From UBA1361 sp041656375 (lineage in GTDB: Bacteria > Bacillota_I > Bacilli_A > RFN20 > CAG-826), in assembly GCA_964410505.1 (NCBI GenBank), contig CAYPGR010000001.1, positions 242,326 through 306,325 of the forward strand: a stretch of 64,000 bases of DNA. The letters run 5' to 3'. Shown in pieces: positions 17,976 through 26,380 of this stretch; positions within the stretch are counted from its first letter, which is position 1, and every line of letters begins with the position of its first letter. The translations under genes were made by a program, and so were the position numbers. The notes under the pieces are model-generated. The model saw nothing but the letters and a program-made list of their open reading frames with translations, ran no database searches and was not told the DNA's origin.

Positions 17976-18325
17976 TGATTAGTGATGAAGTAATCAGTAA
18001 AGTACTTAAATTCCGTGATGATCGTGACTGGCGGCAATTTCATAATGGCAAGGATCTTGCCATTTCTTTATTACTTGAAGCCAGTGAACTTCTTGAGCTC
18101 TTTCAATGGTCGGCGACCGATTTAAGTGCGGAAGATAAACTAGAGGCGATGAAGGAAGAACTAGCGGATATCATTATGTACGCGCTTTTATATGCGGATG
18201 TTTATAAAATTGATCTTAATGAAATCTTACTTAACAAACTAGAAAAGAATAATATGAAATATCCGGTAAGCATGGCAAAAGGTCGGAAAGATAAATATAC
18301 AGAATTAAAACATGGAAAAAAATAA
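17975..18325 (+). CDS. MazG-like nucleotide pyrophosphohydrolase
   Basis: A 116-residue all-alpha NTP pyrophosphatase. The metal-binding motif is seen as LLLEASELLELFQW followed by KEELADIIMYALLYAD (EExxE and ExxD type). These enzymes hydrolyse NTPs, often non-canonical ones or dCTP, to NMP and pyrophosphate. It overlaps the 2H phosphoesterase gene by one base and the following small membrane protein gene by 14 bases. Confidence 0.85.
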   Translation: MISDEVISKVLKFRDDRDWRQFHNGKDLAISLLLEASELLELFQWSATDLSAEDKLEAMKEELADIIMYALLYADVYKIDLNEILLNKLEKNNMKYPVSMAKGRKDKYTELKHGKK

Positions 18326-18554
18326 AACCTTCTTTAAAGTAGTAGGCATCCTTCTATTAATTGTAGGCTTATTTTTTATCGTGATGGGTTTAATAGATTT
18401 AATTCGTGTTGCAAACATTAATGCAGGACGATTACCAAGTGAAGAAATAGAAAAGACAAACGTCTTGTGGCCACTTCTTGCGACCCCATCGATGTTTGGT
18501 GGTTTTTTCTTCTTTATCTTAGGTTTTGGAAAGAAGAAAGAATATGGCAAATAG
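18312..18554 (+). CDS. Small two-helix membrane protein
   Basis: An 80-residue protein with hydrophobic helices at about residues 8-28 and 53-73 and short charged ends. No family recognised. It overlaps both neighbours (14 bases and 11 bases), which supports real translation inside the operon, but its role is unknown. Confidence 0.6.
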   Translation: MEKNKTFFKVVGILLLIVGLFFIVMGLIDLIRVANINAGRLPSEEIEKTNVLWPLLATPSMFGGFFFFILGFGKKKEYGK

Positions 18555-19443
18555 AGAACGTTTTAATCAAAGTAAAACAAAGACAATCGTCGTGAAAGAA
18601 AAAGGTGAACTCCTTGCCTTTCTTTTAACCATCCCGGGTTACTCCCGTAATAATATGAAAAGCTTATTATCACGGAAACAAATACTCGTTAATGATGTAC
18701 CTGTATCACAATTTGATTTTGAGGTTTATCGCGGGGATGAAATCAAAATCACTCCGTTTATGAATAAAAGAGTCACCGCCACAAAAGGGAGTCGTTTAAA
18801 AGTGATTTTTGAGAATGATGAAATCATTGTCATTAATAAACCAAGTGGTTTACTGACAATTGCGAGTGACAAAGAAAAAGTACACACAGCGTACCGTTTA
18901 GTGAATGAACATGTCCAAAATAGTGATAAGAATGCTCGTATCTTTATTGTCCATCGCCTTGACCAAGATACAAGTGGTGTCCTCATGTTTGCGAAAAGTG
19001 TCGAAATACAAAATGCCTTCCAAAAAGATTGGAATGATATTGTTTCTAAACGTGGCTATTATGCGATTATTAAAGGGTGCCCTAGTGAAGAAAAAGGCAT
19101 TATTAAGTCCTACCTTCATAAATCAAAAACCAATGAAATGTATAGTGGTCATCGGACCAAAACCGGAAAATTTGCCGAAACTCATTATACCGTTGTTAAA
19201 AAAGGTGAATTCTACTCCATGGTTGATGTCAATATCTTAACGGGACGCAAGAATCAAATTCGTGTCCATTTTAAAGATTTAGGATTCCCTATTGTGGGCG
19301 ATAAGAAGTATGAAGGCGATAAGTCTCCAATTCAAAGACTATGTCTTCATGCCTATGAACTTAAAGTCAAACACCCGATTACTGGAAAAATGTTGAATTT
19401 TAAGTCGAATCCACCAAAAGAGTTTATTGAAGTAATTAAATAA
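18544..19443 (+). CDS. RluA-family pseudouridine synthase
   Basis: A 299-residue enzyme with an N-terminal S4 RNA-binding domain (about residues 15-75) and the RluA catalytic motif VHRLDQDTSGVLMFAK, whose Asp attacks the uridine ring. The C-terminal GRKNQIRVHF and LCLHAYEL are also typical. It modifies uridines in ribosomal RNA; whether it corresponds to RluD, RluC or YjbO-type cannot be decided. ATG 18544 was preferred to the TTG at 18526 because the latter lacks a ribosome site. It ends six bases from the convergent aminotransferase gene. Confidence 0.9.
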   Translation: MANRERFNQSKTKTIVVKEKGELLAFLLTIPGYSRNNMKSLLSRKQILVNDVPVSQFDFEVYRGDEIKITPFMNKRVTATKGSRLKVIFENDEIIVINKPSGLLTIASDKEKVHTAYRLVNEHVQNSDKNARIFIVHRLDQDTSGVLMFAKSVEIQNAFQKDWNDIVSKRGYYAIIKGCPSEEKGIIKSYLHKSKTNEMYSGHRTKTGKFAETHYTVVKKGEFYSMVDVNILTGRKNQIRVHFKDLGFPIVGDKKYEGDKSPIQRLCLHAYELKVKHPITGKMLNFKSNPPKEFIEVIK

Positions 19444-19449
19444 ATTGTC

Positions 19450-20583
19450 CTACTTATATTCTTTTAAGATGTTTATCGCTTCTTTTAGGGTCTCTAATGG
19501 TACGGCTAGGGAAAGTCTCACGTAGTGATCGTAATCTTCTCCAAATGCGATGCCTGGCGTTACCACAAGGTGGTATTCTTCTAATAACTTATTCGCAAAG
19601 GTAATCGAATCAAGGTTGGTCTTTTCAATATTCATAAAGTAATAAAAGGCCCCATCCGGTAGTAGACCACTAAAGAGGGGTAATTTATTTATCTCTTCAT
19701 GAAGATAGACTGCTCTTGCTTTTAGTTCATTGTTGTAAGTTAAAAGAAACATCGGTTTATTCGTTAAGGCAGCTACGGCGCCTTTTTGAATAAAGGTAGC
19801 GGTGTTAGTATTGGTGTTTTGGTTAATAAGATTCATCTTGTAGATAATCTCTTTTGACGCGAGGGCATAGCCTAAACGGAAACCAGTCATCGCATAAGCT
19901 TTACTAAAACCATTGATGAGGATTAATTGATCCTTGATTAAGGGGAAAGATCCAAAGGAATGGAAGGCCTTCCCGCTGTAATTAAGTTTTTCGTATATTT
20001 CGTCACTAAGTAAAAAGATTTTATGTTTGTAGACGAGATTCACAAGATCCATCGTTTCTTTAAAAGAAAGCATTTGTCCGGTTGGATTATGGGGATAATT
20101 CACAATCAGACATTTCGTCTTTGGGGTGATGGTTTCTTTAATCTTTTCAATGGGAAGGGTGAAGTCATCATTAAGTGAGACGTACTTTATGACCGCTTCT
20201 GGTTCCGCTAGTTTGATGATAGCCGGATAAGAAACATAATATGGGGCGAGTACAATGACTTCGTCACCGGGTTCTAAAATCGCCCCTAGTCCCGCAAAGA
20301 TGGCCGCTTTCGCCCCCGGAAAGATAATGACTTCATCAGGCTTATACCCTTTATACTCTTTTGCGATTAATGTCCTTAGTTCTAAAAGTCCTTGCGGGGT
20401 TGAATATTTTGTAAAGCCGGCATCAAGGGCTTTCTTGGTTGCTTCAATAATATAGGGTGGCGTTGCAAAGTCTGGTTCGCCGATTGCGAGGGAGAGTAAA
20501 TGCTTTCCTTCTTTTTCTATTTGCCGTGCTTTTTCCGCCAACATTAAAGTGGGGCTATCTTTTATTTCGTTTGTAAAACGCAT
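19450..20583 (-). CDS. Class I/II aminotransferase (aspartate aminotransferase-like)
   Basis: A 377-residue PLP enzyme of the AspC/PatA clade. Visible are LAIGEPDFATPPYI, the PLP-contacting NYPHNPTGQ, LLSDEIYE and the Schiff-base lysine in LINGFSKAYAMTGFRLG, plus the C-terminal YVRLSLA arginine that binds the substrate carboxylate. It probably interconverts aspartate/glutamate or aromatic 2-oxo acids. Start behind GAGGTG. No terminator separates it from the convergent pseudouridine synthase gene. Confidence 0.9.
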   Translation of the reverse strand: MRFTNEIKDSPTLMLAEKARQIEKEGKHLLSLAIGEPDFATPPYIIEATKKALDAGFTKYSTPQGLLELRTLIAKEYKGYKPDEVIIFPGAKAAIFAGLGAILEPGDEVIVLAPYYVSYPAIIKLAEPEAVIKYVSLNDDFTLPIEKIKETITPKTKCLIVNYPHNPTGQMLSFKETMDLVNLVYKHKIFLLSDEIYEKLNYSGKAFHSFGSFPLIKDQLILINGFSKAYAMTGFRLGYALASKEIIYKMNLINQNTNTNTATFIQKGAVAALTNKPMFLLTYNNELKARAVYLHEEINKLPLFSGLLPDGAFYYFMNIEKTNLDSITFANKLLEEYHLVVTPGIAFGEDYDHYVRLSLAVPLETLKEAINILKEYK

Positions 20584-20685
20584 TAAATCACCTCATTTCC
20601 TCTAAATTGTATCATAATTTGCCCTTTTTTGCTAATTTTAGGGCTATTTATGGTAAATTAGACAATAGGGAAAAGGGTTTTTAAG

Positions 20686-22371
20686 ATGAAGACATTACAC
20701 TTTAATGATGACTATGCATTGCTTTATTTAGATGACGTTGACTTAAAAGATAAAGAAATTATTTTAAAGTCCAAAAGTTTTTCTTTGATCTTTAAACGTT
20801 ACTTTAAAACCCTTAAAGAAAAAGAAAGTGTCATCCTTCGCTCTATTAAAGGACTAAACGTTGACATCATTACTGCTTTTTATATTGATTTACTTCGTTA
20901 TGAGCTTAAAACCGTCCTTCGCCGTCAAAATAAGGTCACAAAAGATCATATCCTTCCTTTATACGAACTAACCGAAGGACTATATGACTACTGGCGGAAG
21001 TTTGAACGATTTGCGTTTTTAAATGGGGACACCCATGATGTCGAGGACTTACTAAAACTTAATCATGACTTTAATGACGCGGTGATTGTCACGTATCGCA
21101 CGATTAGTCAAAAGCTCTTAGGAAGTAACTTCCATGTCTATCGTCAACTACCCGCCGGGATCAGTGCAGCGATGCTTTACCGTAGCTACAAACTAAGCCA
21201 CCTAAAAGACTACAAAGCCATTGATGGGATTCCTTTTATCACCAAGATGGTAACTAGTCCTCCGTTTATTATTAACTCAAAAAGTAATTCGCGGAAAGGT
21301 ACCTTTCAACCCTTAACTTTTTCATATAACCCCATTAGTAAATTAAAACTTAATAAAAGCGATTTCGCCGCATTCCCTATCTATGTTGGACCCCTTTTAG
21401 CGTTTGTGTACATGCACCGTGATTTCCTTCATCACGGGATTGCGTTAAGTAATTTATTTGAGTTCGCGGATTATAGCGCATTTAAAGACGCTAAACCTAA
21501 TCTCATCTATGTTTTTGGGGTTGAAGAAGAAATGTTTGATAGTAAGTTTTATCACGATACCGTTAATGATATTTATCTTGGTTTTGTCATGAAAAGTGGC
21601 GAAAATGATTATTTTGGCTATTTAAAGAAAATGCTTTTAACGCTTCATAATCTTTATATGATTAATCATGATTATTTACCCATTCATGGGGCGATGGTCG
21701 AAATTACCTTAAAACCAAATATCAAAAAGAATGTTGTGATTGTTGGTGACTCGGGAGCCGGGAAGAGTGAAACGCTTGAAGCGCTCCGTCAAATTGGTAG
21801 TCACGATATTCAAGACATCAAAGTCATCTTCGATGATATGGGCACCTTTAAACTGAACAATAACCAAGTTGTCGCGAATGGGACCGAAATCGGCGCTTTC
21901 GTTCGACTTGATGACTTAGAACAAGGTTACGCCTACCAAATTATGGACCGTGCCTTGTTTTTAAACCCCGCACTTATTAATTCGAGAGTGGTGATTCCAC
22001 TGAGTCGCTATCAATATATTATTGAAGATCATCCGATTGATATGGTCCTCTATGCGAATAACTATGAAGAAAAACAAGGCATCAGGATATTTAAGAAACC
22101 AGAAGAAGCAATGAGTGTTTTTAAAAAAGGTGTCCGGATGGCAAAAGGGACGACGAATGAAGTCGGTCTCACCCAAACCTATTTTGCTAATCCTTTTGGT
22201 CCTCTCCAAATGCGGGCCAAGACCGATCAACTTATTCCGCACTACTTTAAAGCCCTTCACGCGAGTGGCGTCATCCTTGGTGAAATCTATACAAACCTTG
22301 CGGTACCTAACGAAGAACTTCGAGGCCCAAGTAACGCTGCCATTGCCTTACTCAAATCATTAGAAGAGTAA
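20686..22371 (+). CDS. HPr-kinase/PEPCK-like P-loop protein, unknown function
   Basis: A 561-residue soluble protein. The only clear motif is VVIVGDSGAGKSETLEAL near residue 350, followed by VIFDDMGTF; the GDSGxGKSE form is that of HPr kinase/phosphorylase rather than ordinary Walker A, and an ASGVILGEIY-type segment near the end recalls PEP-carboxykinase-fold proteins. The N-terminal ~330 residues match nothing I know. It could be a protein or small-molecule kinase. Large proteins of this sort occur in Mollicute-related bacteria, but I cannot assign a substrate. It is monocistronic, after its own leader. Confidence 0.7.
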   Translation: MKTLHFNDDYALLYLDDVDLKDKEIILKSKSFSLIFKRYFKTLKEKESVILRSIKGLNVDIITAFYIDLLRYELKTVLRRQNKVTKDHILPLYELTEGLYDYWRKFERFAFLNGDTHDVEDLLKLNHDFNDAVIVTYRTISQKLLGSNFHVYRQLPAGISAAMLYRSYKLSHLKDYKAIDGIPFITKMVTSPPFIINSKSNSRKGTFQPLTFSYNPISKLKLNKSDFAAFPIYVGPLLAFVYMHRDFLHHGIALSNLFEFADYSAFKDAKPNLIYVFGVEEEMFDSKFYHDTVNDIYLGFVMKSGENDYFGYLKKMLLTLHNLYMINHDYLPIHGAMVEITLKPNIKKNVVIVGDSGAGKSETLEALRQIGSHDIQDIKVIFDDMGTFKLNNNQVVANGTEIGAFVRLDDLEQGYAYQIMDRALFLNPALINSRVVIPLSRYQYIIEDHPIDMVLYANNYEEKQGIRIFKKPEEAMSVFKKGVRMAKGTTNEVGLTQTYFANPFGPLQMRAKTDQLIPHYFKALHASGVILGEIYTNLAVPNEELRGPSNAAIALLKSLEE

Positions 22372-22439
22372 AATACTATCATTCTTATTAAAAACGTCTC
22401 TTTTTTACCTAAAATAGTCGTTTTGTGTTAATATCTATG

Positions 22440-22456
22440 GGGCCCAATCAGGGCCC
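22440..22456 (+). promoter_or_regulatory. GC-rich hairpin in the leader of the ABC-F gene
   Basis: GGGCCC (22440-22445) and GGGCCC (22451-22456) can pair around AATCA, then TTATTCTTT follows. An ATG at 22437 starts a reading frame through the hairpin that is in phase with the ABC-F start at 22500. It may be an attenuator with a leader peptide, as known for several antibiotic-responsive ABC-F genes, or simply an N-terminal extension. Confidence 0.45.
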
Positions 22457-22499
22457 TTATTCTTTGAAGCGTAAATCGCGTGTCGGTAGGAGGTCTATT

Positions 22500-24074
22500 A
22501 TGTTAGAAGTTAGAAATGTGACATTACAATTTGGTGGTAGAGTTTTATTTAAAGATGTGAACGTGACGTTTAGTCCAGGTAATTGCTACGGGATTATTGG
22601 GGCAAACGGGGCGGGTAAATCTACTTTTCTCCGAATTCTCTCGGGTGACTTAGAACCCAACCAAGGGGATGTCATCCTAGGTCATAATGAACGGATGTCA
22701 GTCTTAAATCAAAACCAAAATGCTTTTGACCATCTAACGGTCCTCCAAACCGTGCTTGAAGGTCATAAACGGTTGATGGAAGTGTCCCGTGAAAAAGATG
22801 CGTTATACGCAAAAGAAGATTTCTCCGAAAAAGATGGGATGCGGGCTGGCGAACTTGAAGAAGAGTTTGCAAACATGAACGGTTATGAAGCTGAAAGTGA
22901 AGCCGAATCGCTTCTTAACTCATTAGGCATTAAAGCGAATAAGCAACAAATGCTGATGGGTTCATTAGACAGTAAAGAAAAAGTCAAAGTCTTATTAGCC
23001 CAAGCCTTATTTGGTAATCCCGATATTCTGGTTTTAGATGAACCGACGAATAACCTTGATTCGATCGCAACTCGTTGGCTAGAAAATTTCTTATTCAATT
23101 TTGAAAATACCGTCATTATTGTTTCTCATGACCGCCATTTCTTAAATAAAGTATGTACCCGTATTCTTGACGTTGACTTTGCTAAAATTTCTGTCTTTGT
23201 CGGTAACTATGACTTCTGGTATGAATCAAGTCAACTTATTGCCCGGCAATTAAAAGAAGGTAATGCGAAGAAAGAAGCAAGAGCCAAAGAATTAGAAGAT
23301 TTTATTGCCCGATTCTCCGCAAACGCGAGTAAATCAAAACAAGCGACTTCCCGAAAGAAAGAATTAGAAAAGATTACGATTGATGACTTACTCCCATCGA
23401 GTCGCCGATATCCATTTATCGACTTTAAGTTCGAAAAAGATTTAGGTCAAGATGTCCTCTTTGTTGAAGGCCTTAGTAAAAAAGGATTATTTAAAGATGT
23501 GAGCTTTACCTTAGTCCGCGGCGATAAAGTCGCGTTTATTGCTCCAAACAGTCAAATCATTACAACGCTTTTTGATATCTTAACTGAGGCGCAAAATGCG
23601 GATGCCGGTAAGTTTAACTTTGGGGTCACCGCGAAGTATACCTATTTACCGCAAGACCATAAGCGATTCTTTAAAGACAAGAAAGTTAATCTTGTTGATT
23701 GGCTCCGTCCTTATTCAAAAGATCAAACCGACTCTTATATTCGGGGTTGGTTAGGGCGCATGCTCTTTTCTGGTGAAGAAGCACTTAAAGAAGTCGGTGT
23801 TTTATCAGGCGGCGAAAAAGTCCGCGTCATGCTTGCTAAAAATATGTTAACCGCCGGCAATATGCTTATTATGGATGAACCAACGAACCACCTTGACTTA
23901 GAAGCGATTACTGCTTTAAATAAGAGTCTTATCAACTATAAGGGTGTCTTACTCCTTGCTTCGCATGACCATGAACTCCTTTCAACCGTTGCCAATCGCA
24001 TCATTTATATCGATGAAGATAAAATGATTGATTTCCGTGGTTCTTACGAAGAGTATCTTGACCAATTTAAATAA
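22500..24074 (+). CDS. ABC-F family ATPase (YkpA/YbiT-like)
   Basis: A 524-residue protein with two ABC ATPase domains in tandem and no membrane segments. Domain 1 has GANGAGKSTFLRIL and LVLDEPTNNLD, but its signature is LDSKEKVKV instead of LSGGQ, as in YkpA/YbiT relatives. A charged linker near residues 240-300 follows; domain 2 has LSGGEKVRVMLA and MDEPTNHLD, but a degenerate Walker A (APNSQ). ABC-F proteins act at the ribosomal E site in translation or antibiotic protection. ATG 22500 has AGGAGG at good spacing. The leader hairpin suggests regulation. Confidence 0.92.
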   Translation: MLEVRNVTLQFGGRVLFKDVNVTFSPGNCYGIIGANGAGKSTFLRILSGDLEPNQGDVILGHNERMSVLNQNQNAFDHLTVLQTVLEGHKRLMEVSREKDALYAKEDFSEKDGMRAGELEEEFANMNGYEAESEAESLLNSLGIKANKQQMLMGSLDSKEKVKVLLAQALFGNPDILVLDEPTNNLDSIATRWLENFLFNFENTVIIVSHDRHFLNKVCTRILDVDFAKISVFVGNYDFWYESSQLIARQLKEGNAKKEARAKELEDFIARFSANASKSKQATSRKKELEKITIDDLLPSSRRYPFIDFKFEKDLGQDVLFVEGLSKKGLFKDVSFTLVRGDKVAFIAPNSQIITTLFDILTEAQNADAGKFNFGVTAKYTYLPQDHKRFFKDKKVNLVDWLRPYSKDQTDSYIRGWLGRMLFSGEEALKEVGVLSGGEKVRVMLAKNMLTAGNMLIMDEPTNHLDLEAITALNKSLINYKGVLLLASHDHELLSTVANRIIYIDEDKMIDFRGSYEEYLDQFK

Positions 24075-24097
24075 GTAAAGAATAAAACAAAAGTTTC

Positions 24098-24127
24098 AAG
24101 CACATATAAAATATGTGCTTTTTTCAT
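24098..24127 (+). terminator. Rho-independent terminator of the ABC-F gene
   Basis: A perfect 10-bp stem AAGCACATAT/ATATGTGCTT with loop AAA is followed by a T-rich tract. Confidence 0.9.
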
Positions 24128-24209
24128 TTTTTTTAAGGTGTGAAGCTTCAAAAGTGACCATTTTGTGTTATACTAACATAGTAAAAAACGCCGAAAGGAG
24201 ATAGCAATA

Positions 24210-25715
24210 TTGAAATTTCTCCGTTATCTAAAAGATGTCTTTATTTCTAGCTTGCCGCTACTTGCCATCATTGTTCTGGTAACAGTGATCATTTTCCCCG
24301 TTAAGACAAGTGGGGAAGTGATGCAACTGGTGATTGGCTACACGGGTGTCGTGATTGGACAAGCTATTTTCTTAGTGGGCCTTGATTATAGTGTCATGCC
24401 AATTGGGAACTTAATTGGGAGTTCGATTGCTAAGTTAAATAAGATAGCCTTCATCTTAATGTTTGCCTTCTTATTTAGTTTACTGGCTGCGATTGCTGAA
24501 CCTGGCATTACCGTCTTAGGTGGTCAAGTAAGTGGTGTGAGCCCAAAGATCAATAGTCCTTTTTTTATTTTTATTGTTAGCTTCGGATTAGGCGTCTTAA
24601 CGGCCGTTGCCGTTTATCGGCTTATCAAAGATATTAGTATGAAGAAAATCTTCTTTTTCTTTTATCTAGTCTTGATTATCTTGATCTTTTTTGTTCCTAC
24701 TGAATATCAAGCTTTAGGCTTTGACGCGAGTGGAGCTGCAACCGGGGCTATCAGTGTCCCCTTTGTCCTCGCCTTAGGCGTCGGCTTAAGCCACACCGTT
24801 GGGCATCATAAATCAACCGAAGAAAGTTTTGGTATCGTCGGAATTGCGGCAATTGGACCAATTATTGCGGTCTATGTTTATGGTTTAATTTTAGGGAATG
24901 CAAATGACTTAATGCCTTATACACCAGGTAATGTGACCTTAGTTGGTTCTTTACTCAATAACTTACCTGCTGTTGCTTTAGCGGTCTTTCCCCTCGTAGC
25001 CATCTTTTTATTCTTTCAATCCTTCTTTATCAAACTGCCAAGACGAAAAGTGATCCAAATTATCATTGCTTCAATTGTCGTTTTTGTTGGTTTATATATT
25101 TTTATCGTTGCAACCGATTATGGGTTAGCCTTTGCGGGATCCTATACTGGACGTGAGTTTATGGTGAATCGCACTTATCAAATGATCCTACTTCCGATTT
25201 CTTTCGTGCTAGGATTTGCCATCACCTTAAGTGAACCATCAGTCGTTGTTTTCGCCCAACAAGTTGATGAATTAACGGCGGGCGCTATTTCCAAGAAAGT
25301 CATTAAAGTTGCGTTAGGCATCTCGGTGGGGCTTGCCGCATTTTTAGGGTTAATCAAAGTGATGACGGACGTCTCGATTCTCTGGTTTATCGTTCCTTTA
25401 TATGCGATTACCATTGGTCTTATTTTCTTTACCCCGACTTTATTCGTCGGCTTAGCCTTTGATGGAGGGACCGTAAGTGCTGGGGCCATTACAAGTGCCT
25501 TTTTAATTCCCTTAACATTAGGCGCTAGTCAGGCCCTTGGACATGATAATATATTAACTTCAGGGCTTGGTATCCTCGCCTTTATCAGTGTTATGCCACG
25601 AATTGTGGTGCAAATTCTTGGTATCATTTATGAATATCGTACGAAAAAACAAACATCTGTCTTTGAAGAACTTGATTATGACAGTGAAGAGGAGAATGAA
25701 AATAATGTCGCATAA
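24210..25715 (+). CDS. DUF1538 membrane protein (putative PII-controlled transporter)
   Basis: A 501-residue integral membrane protein with about twelve helices arranged as two similar halves, each containing an EPxI/EPSV segment (IAEPGITVLGGQV and LSEPSVVVFAQQV) and glycine-rich GASGAATG/GGTVSAGAIT stretches. This internal duplication is typical of DUF1538. The transported substrate is unknown. The two following genes encode PII-like proteins and are co-translated, suggesting that they gate the transporter. The start is TTG 24210, behind AAAGGAG; TATACT near 24171 is a candidate -10 box. Confidence 0.85.
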   Translation: MKFLRYLKDVFISSLPLLAIIVLVTVIIFPVKTSGEVMQLVIGYTGVVIGQAIFLVGLDYSVMPIGNLIGSSIAKLNKIAFILMFAFLFSLLAAIAEPGITVLGGQVSGVSPKINSPFFIFIVSFGLGVLTAVAVYRLIKDISMKKIFFFFYLVLIILIFFVPTEYQALGFDASGAATGAISVPFVLALGVGLSHTVGHHKSTEESFGIVGIAAIGPIIAVYVYGLILGNANDLMPYTPGNVTLVGSLLNNLPAVALAVFPLVAIFLFFQSFFIKLPRRKVIQIIIASIVVFVGLYIFIVATDYGLAFAGSYTGREFMVNRTYQMILLPISFVLGFAITLSEPSVVVFAQQVDELTAGAISKKVIKVALGISVGLAAFLGLIKVMTDVSILWFIVPLYAITIGLIFFTPTLFVGLAFDGGTVSAGAITSAFLIPLTLGASQALGHDNILTSGLGILAFISVMPRIVVQILGIIYEYRTKKQTSVFEELDYDSEEENENNVA

Positions 25716-26013
25716 AGAAGAGTGGGTTAACCTCATCATCATATCGAAACGTTCCCATAAAAAAGAAATCATTGAGATGCTTTATGAACACGAAGCGGCA
25801 ATGGTCATTCAAACGTACGCGCATGGCAGTGCAAAAGATGGGCTTAGTCGAGCGCTTGGTTTAACACCCGAAGATAGTAAAATCTTTTTAACTTGTTTTA
25901 TTCCAACCCTTCGGGTTCGTGAAGTGTTTAATTTTTTAAATTACAAATATCATTTTAATCGTCCAAATACTGGGTTTGCCTTTACACTCCCAGTTGACAA
26001 GATTAGTTACTAG
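25705..26013 (+). CDS. PII-like regulatory protein 1
   Basis: A 102-residue PII-superfamily protein: an opening beta strand (WVNLIIISK), a helix and AMVIQTYAHGSAKDG in the region of the PII T-loop, ending in a strand with GFAFTLPVDKI. PII proteins form trimers that bind nucleotides and control transporters or enzymes. The start overlaps the DUF1538 gene by 11 bases. The short T-loop lacks the uridylylated tyrosine context of GlnB, so it is not a canonical nitrogen regulator. A longer upstream reading frame was rejected as overlap with the transporter gene. Confidence 0.75.
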   Translation: MSHKEEWVNLIIISKRSHKKEIIEMLYEHEAAMVIQTYAHGSAKDGLSRALGLTPEDSKIFLTCFIPTLRVREVFNFLNYKYHFNRPNTGFAFTLPVDKISY

Positions 26014-26024
26014 GAGGTAACACT

Positions 26025-26333
26025 ATGGGAGACATGAAAGCATTATTTATTATCGTTAACGCCGGATTTAGCGAACAAATCGTTGAAGTAACCCAACGCC
26101 TTGGGGCAAAAGGTGCCACGATCATTCCGGCCCGCGGCACCGGTCAAAAGTTTGTGAAAGTGTTAGGGATTCATTATGAACCCGAACGCGAAATTCTTTT
26201 AAGTGTAGTGGAACAAGAAGTAGCGCTTAAAATTGCCGCTGAAGTGAAAGAGAAATACGGTAAGGCGACCCCCACTAATGGGCTCTGTTTTATCCTTCCC
26301 GTCGCTGATTATACTTTTAAAGATGAAGAATAA
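26025..26333 (+). CDS. PII-like regulatory protein 2
   Basis: A 102-residue PII-like protein: MKALFIIVNAGF strand, then GAKGATIIPARGTG (T-loop region), EPEREILLSVVEQE (typical PII beta-alpha unit) and a final strand FILPVADY. It lies 11 bases after the first PII-like gene behind AGGAGG. Two different PII-like proteins with one transporter might form heterotrimers or sense different ligands (inference). Confidence 0.82.
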   Translation: MGDMKALFIIVNAGFSEQIVEVTQRLGAKGATIIPARGTGQKFVKVLGIHYEPEREILLSVVEQEVALKIAAEVKEKYGKATPTNGLCFILPVADYTFKDEE

Positions 26334-26334
26334 T

Positions 26335-26366
26335 CTTTAGGGGTGTTAAAACCCCAAAGTTCCTTT
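26335..26366 (+). terminator. Weak hairpin terminator after the PII genes
   Basis: CTTT-A-GGGG pairs with CCCC-AAAG around an 8-base loop; TTCCTTT follows. It separates the PII genes from the YfhO gene, whose own TATAAT (26366-26371) overlaps the end of this tract. Confidence 0.55.
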
Positions 26367-26380
26367 ATAATTAAAACACT

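Noticed and set aside
25567..25704. N-terminal extension of the first PII-like protein
   Set aside because: It overlaps the DUF1538 gene completely, and PII homology begins at 25705.
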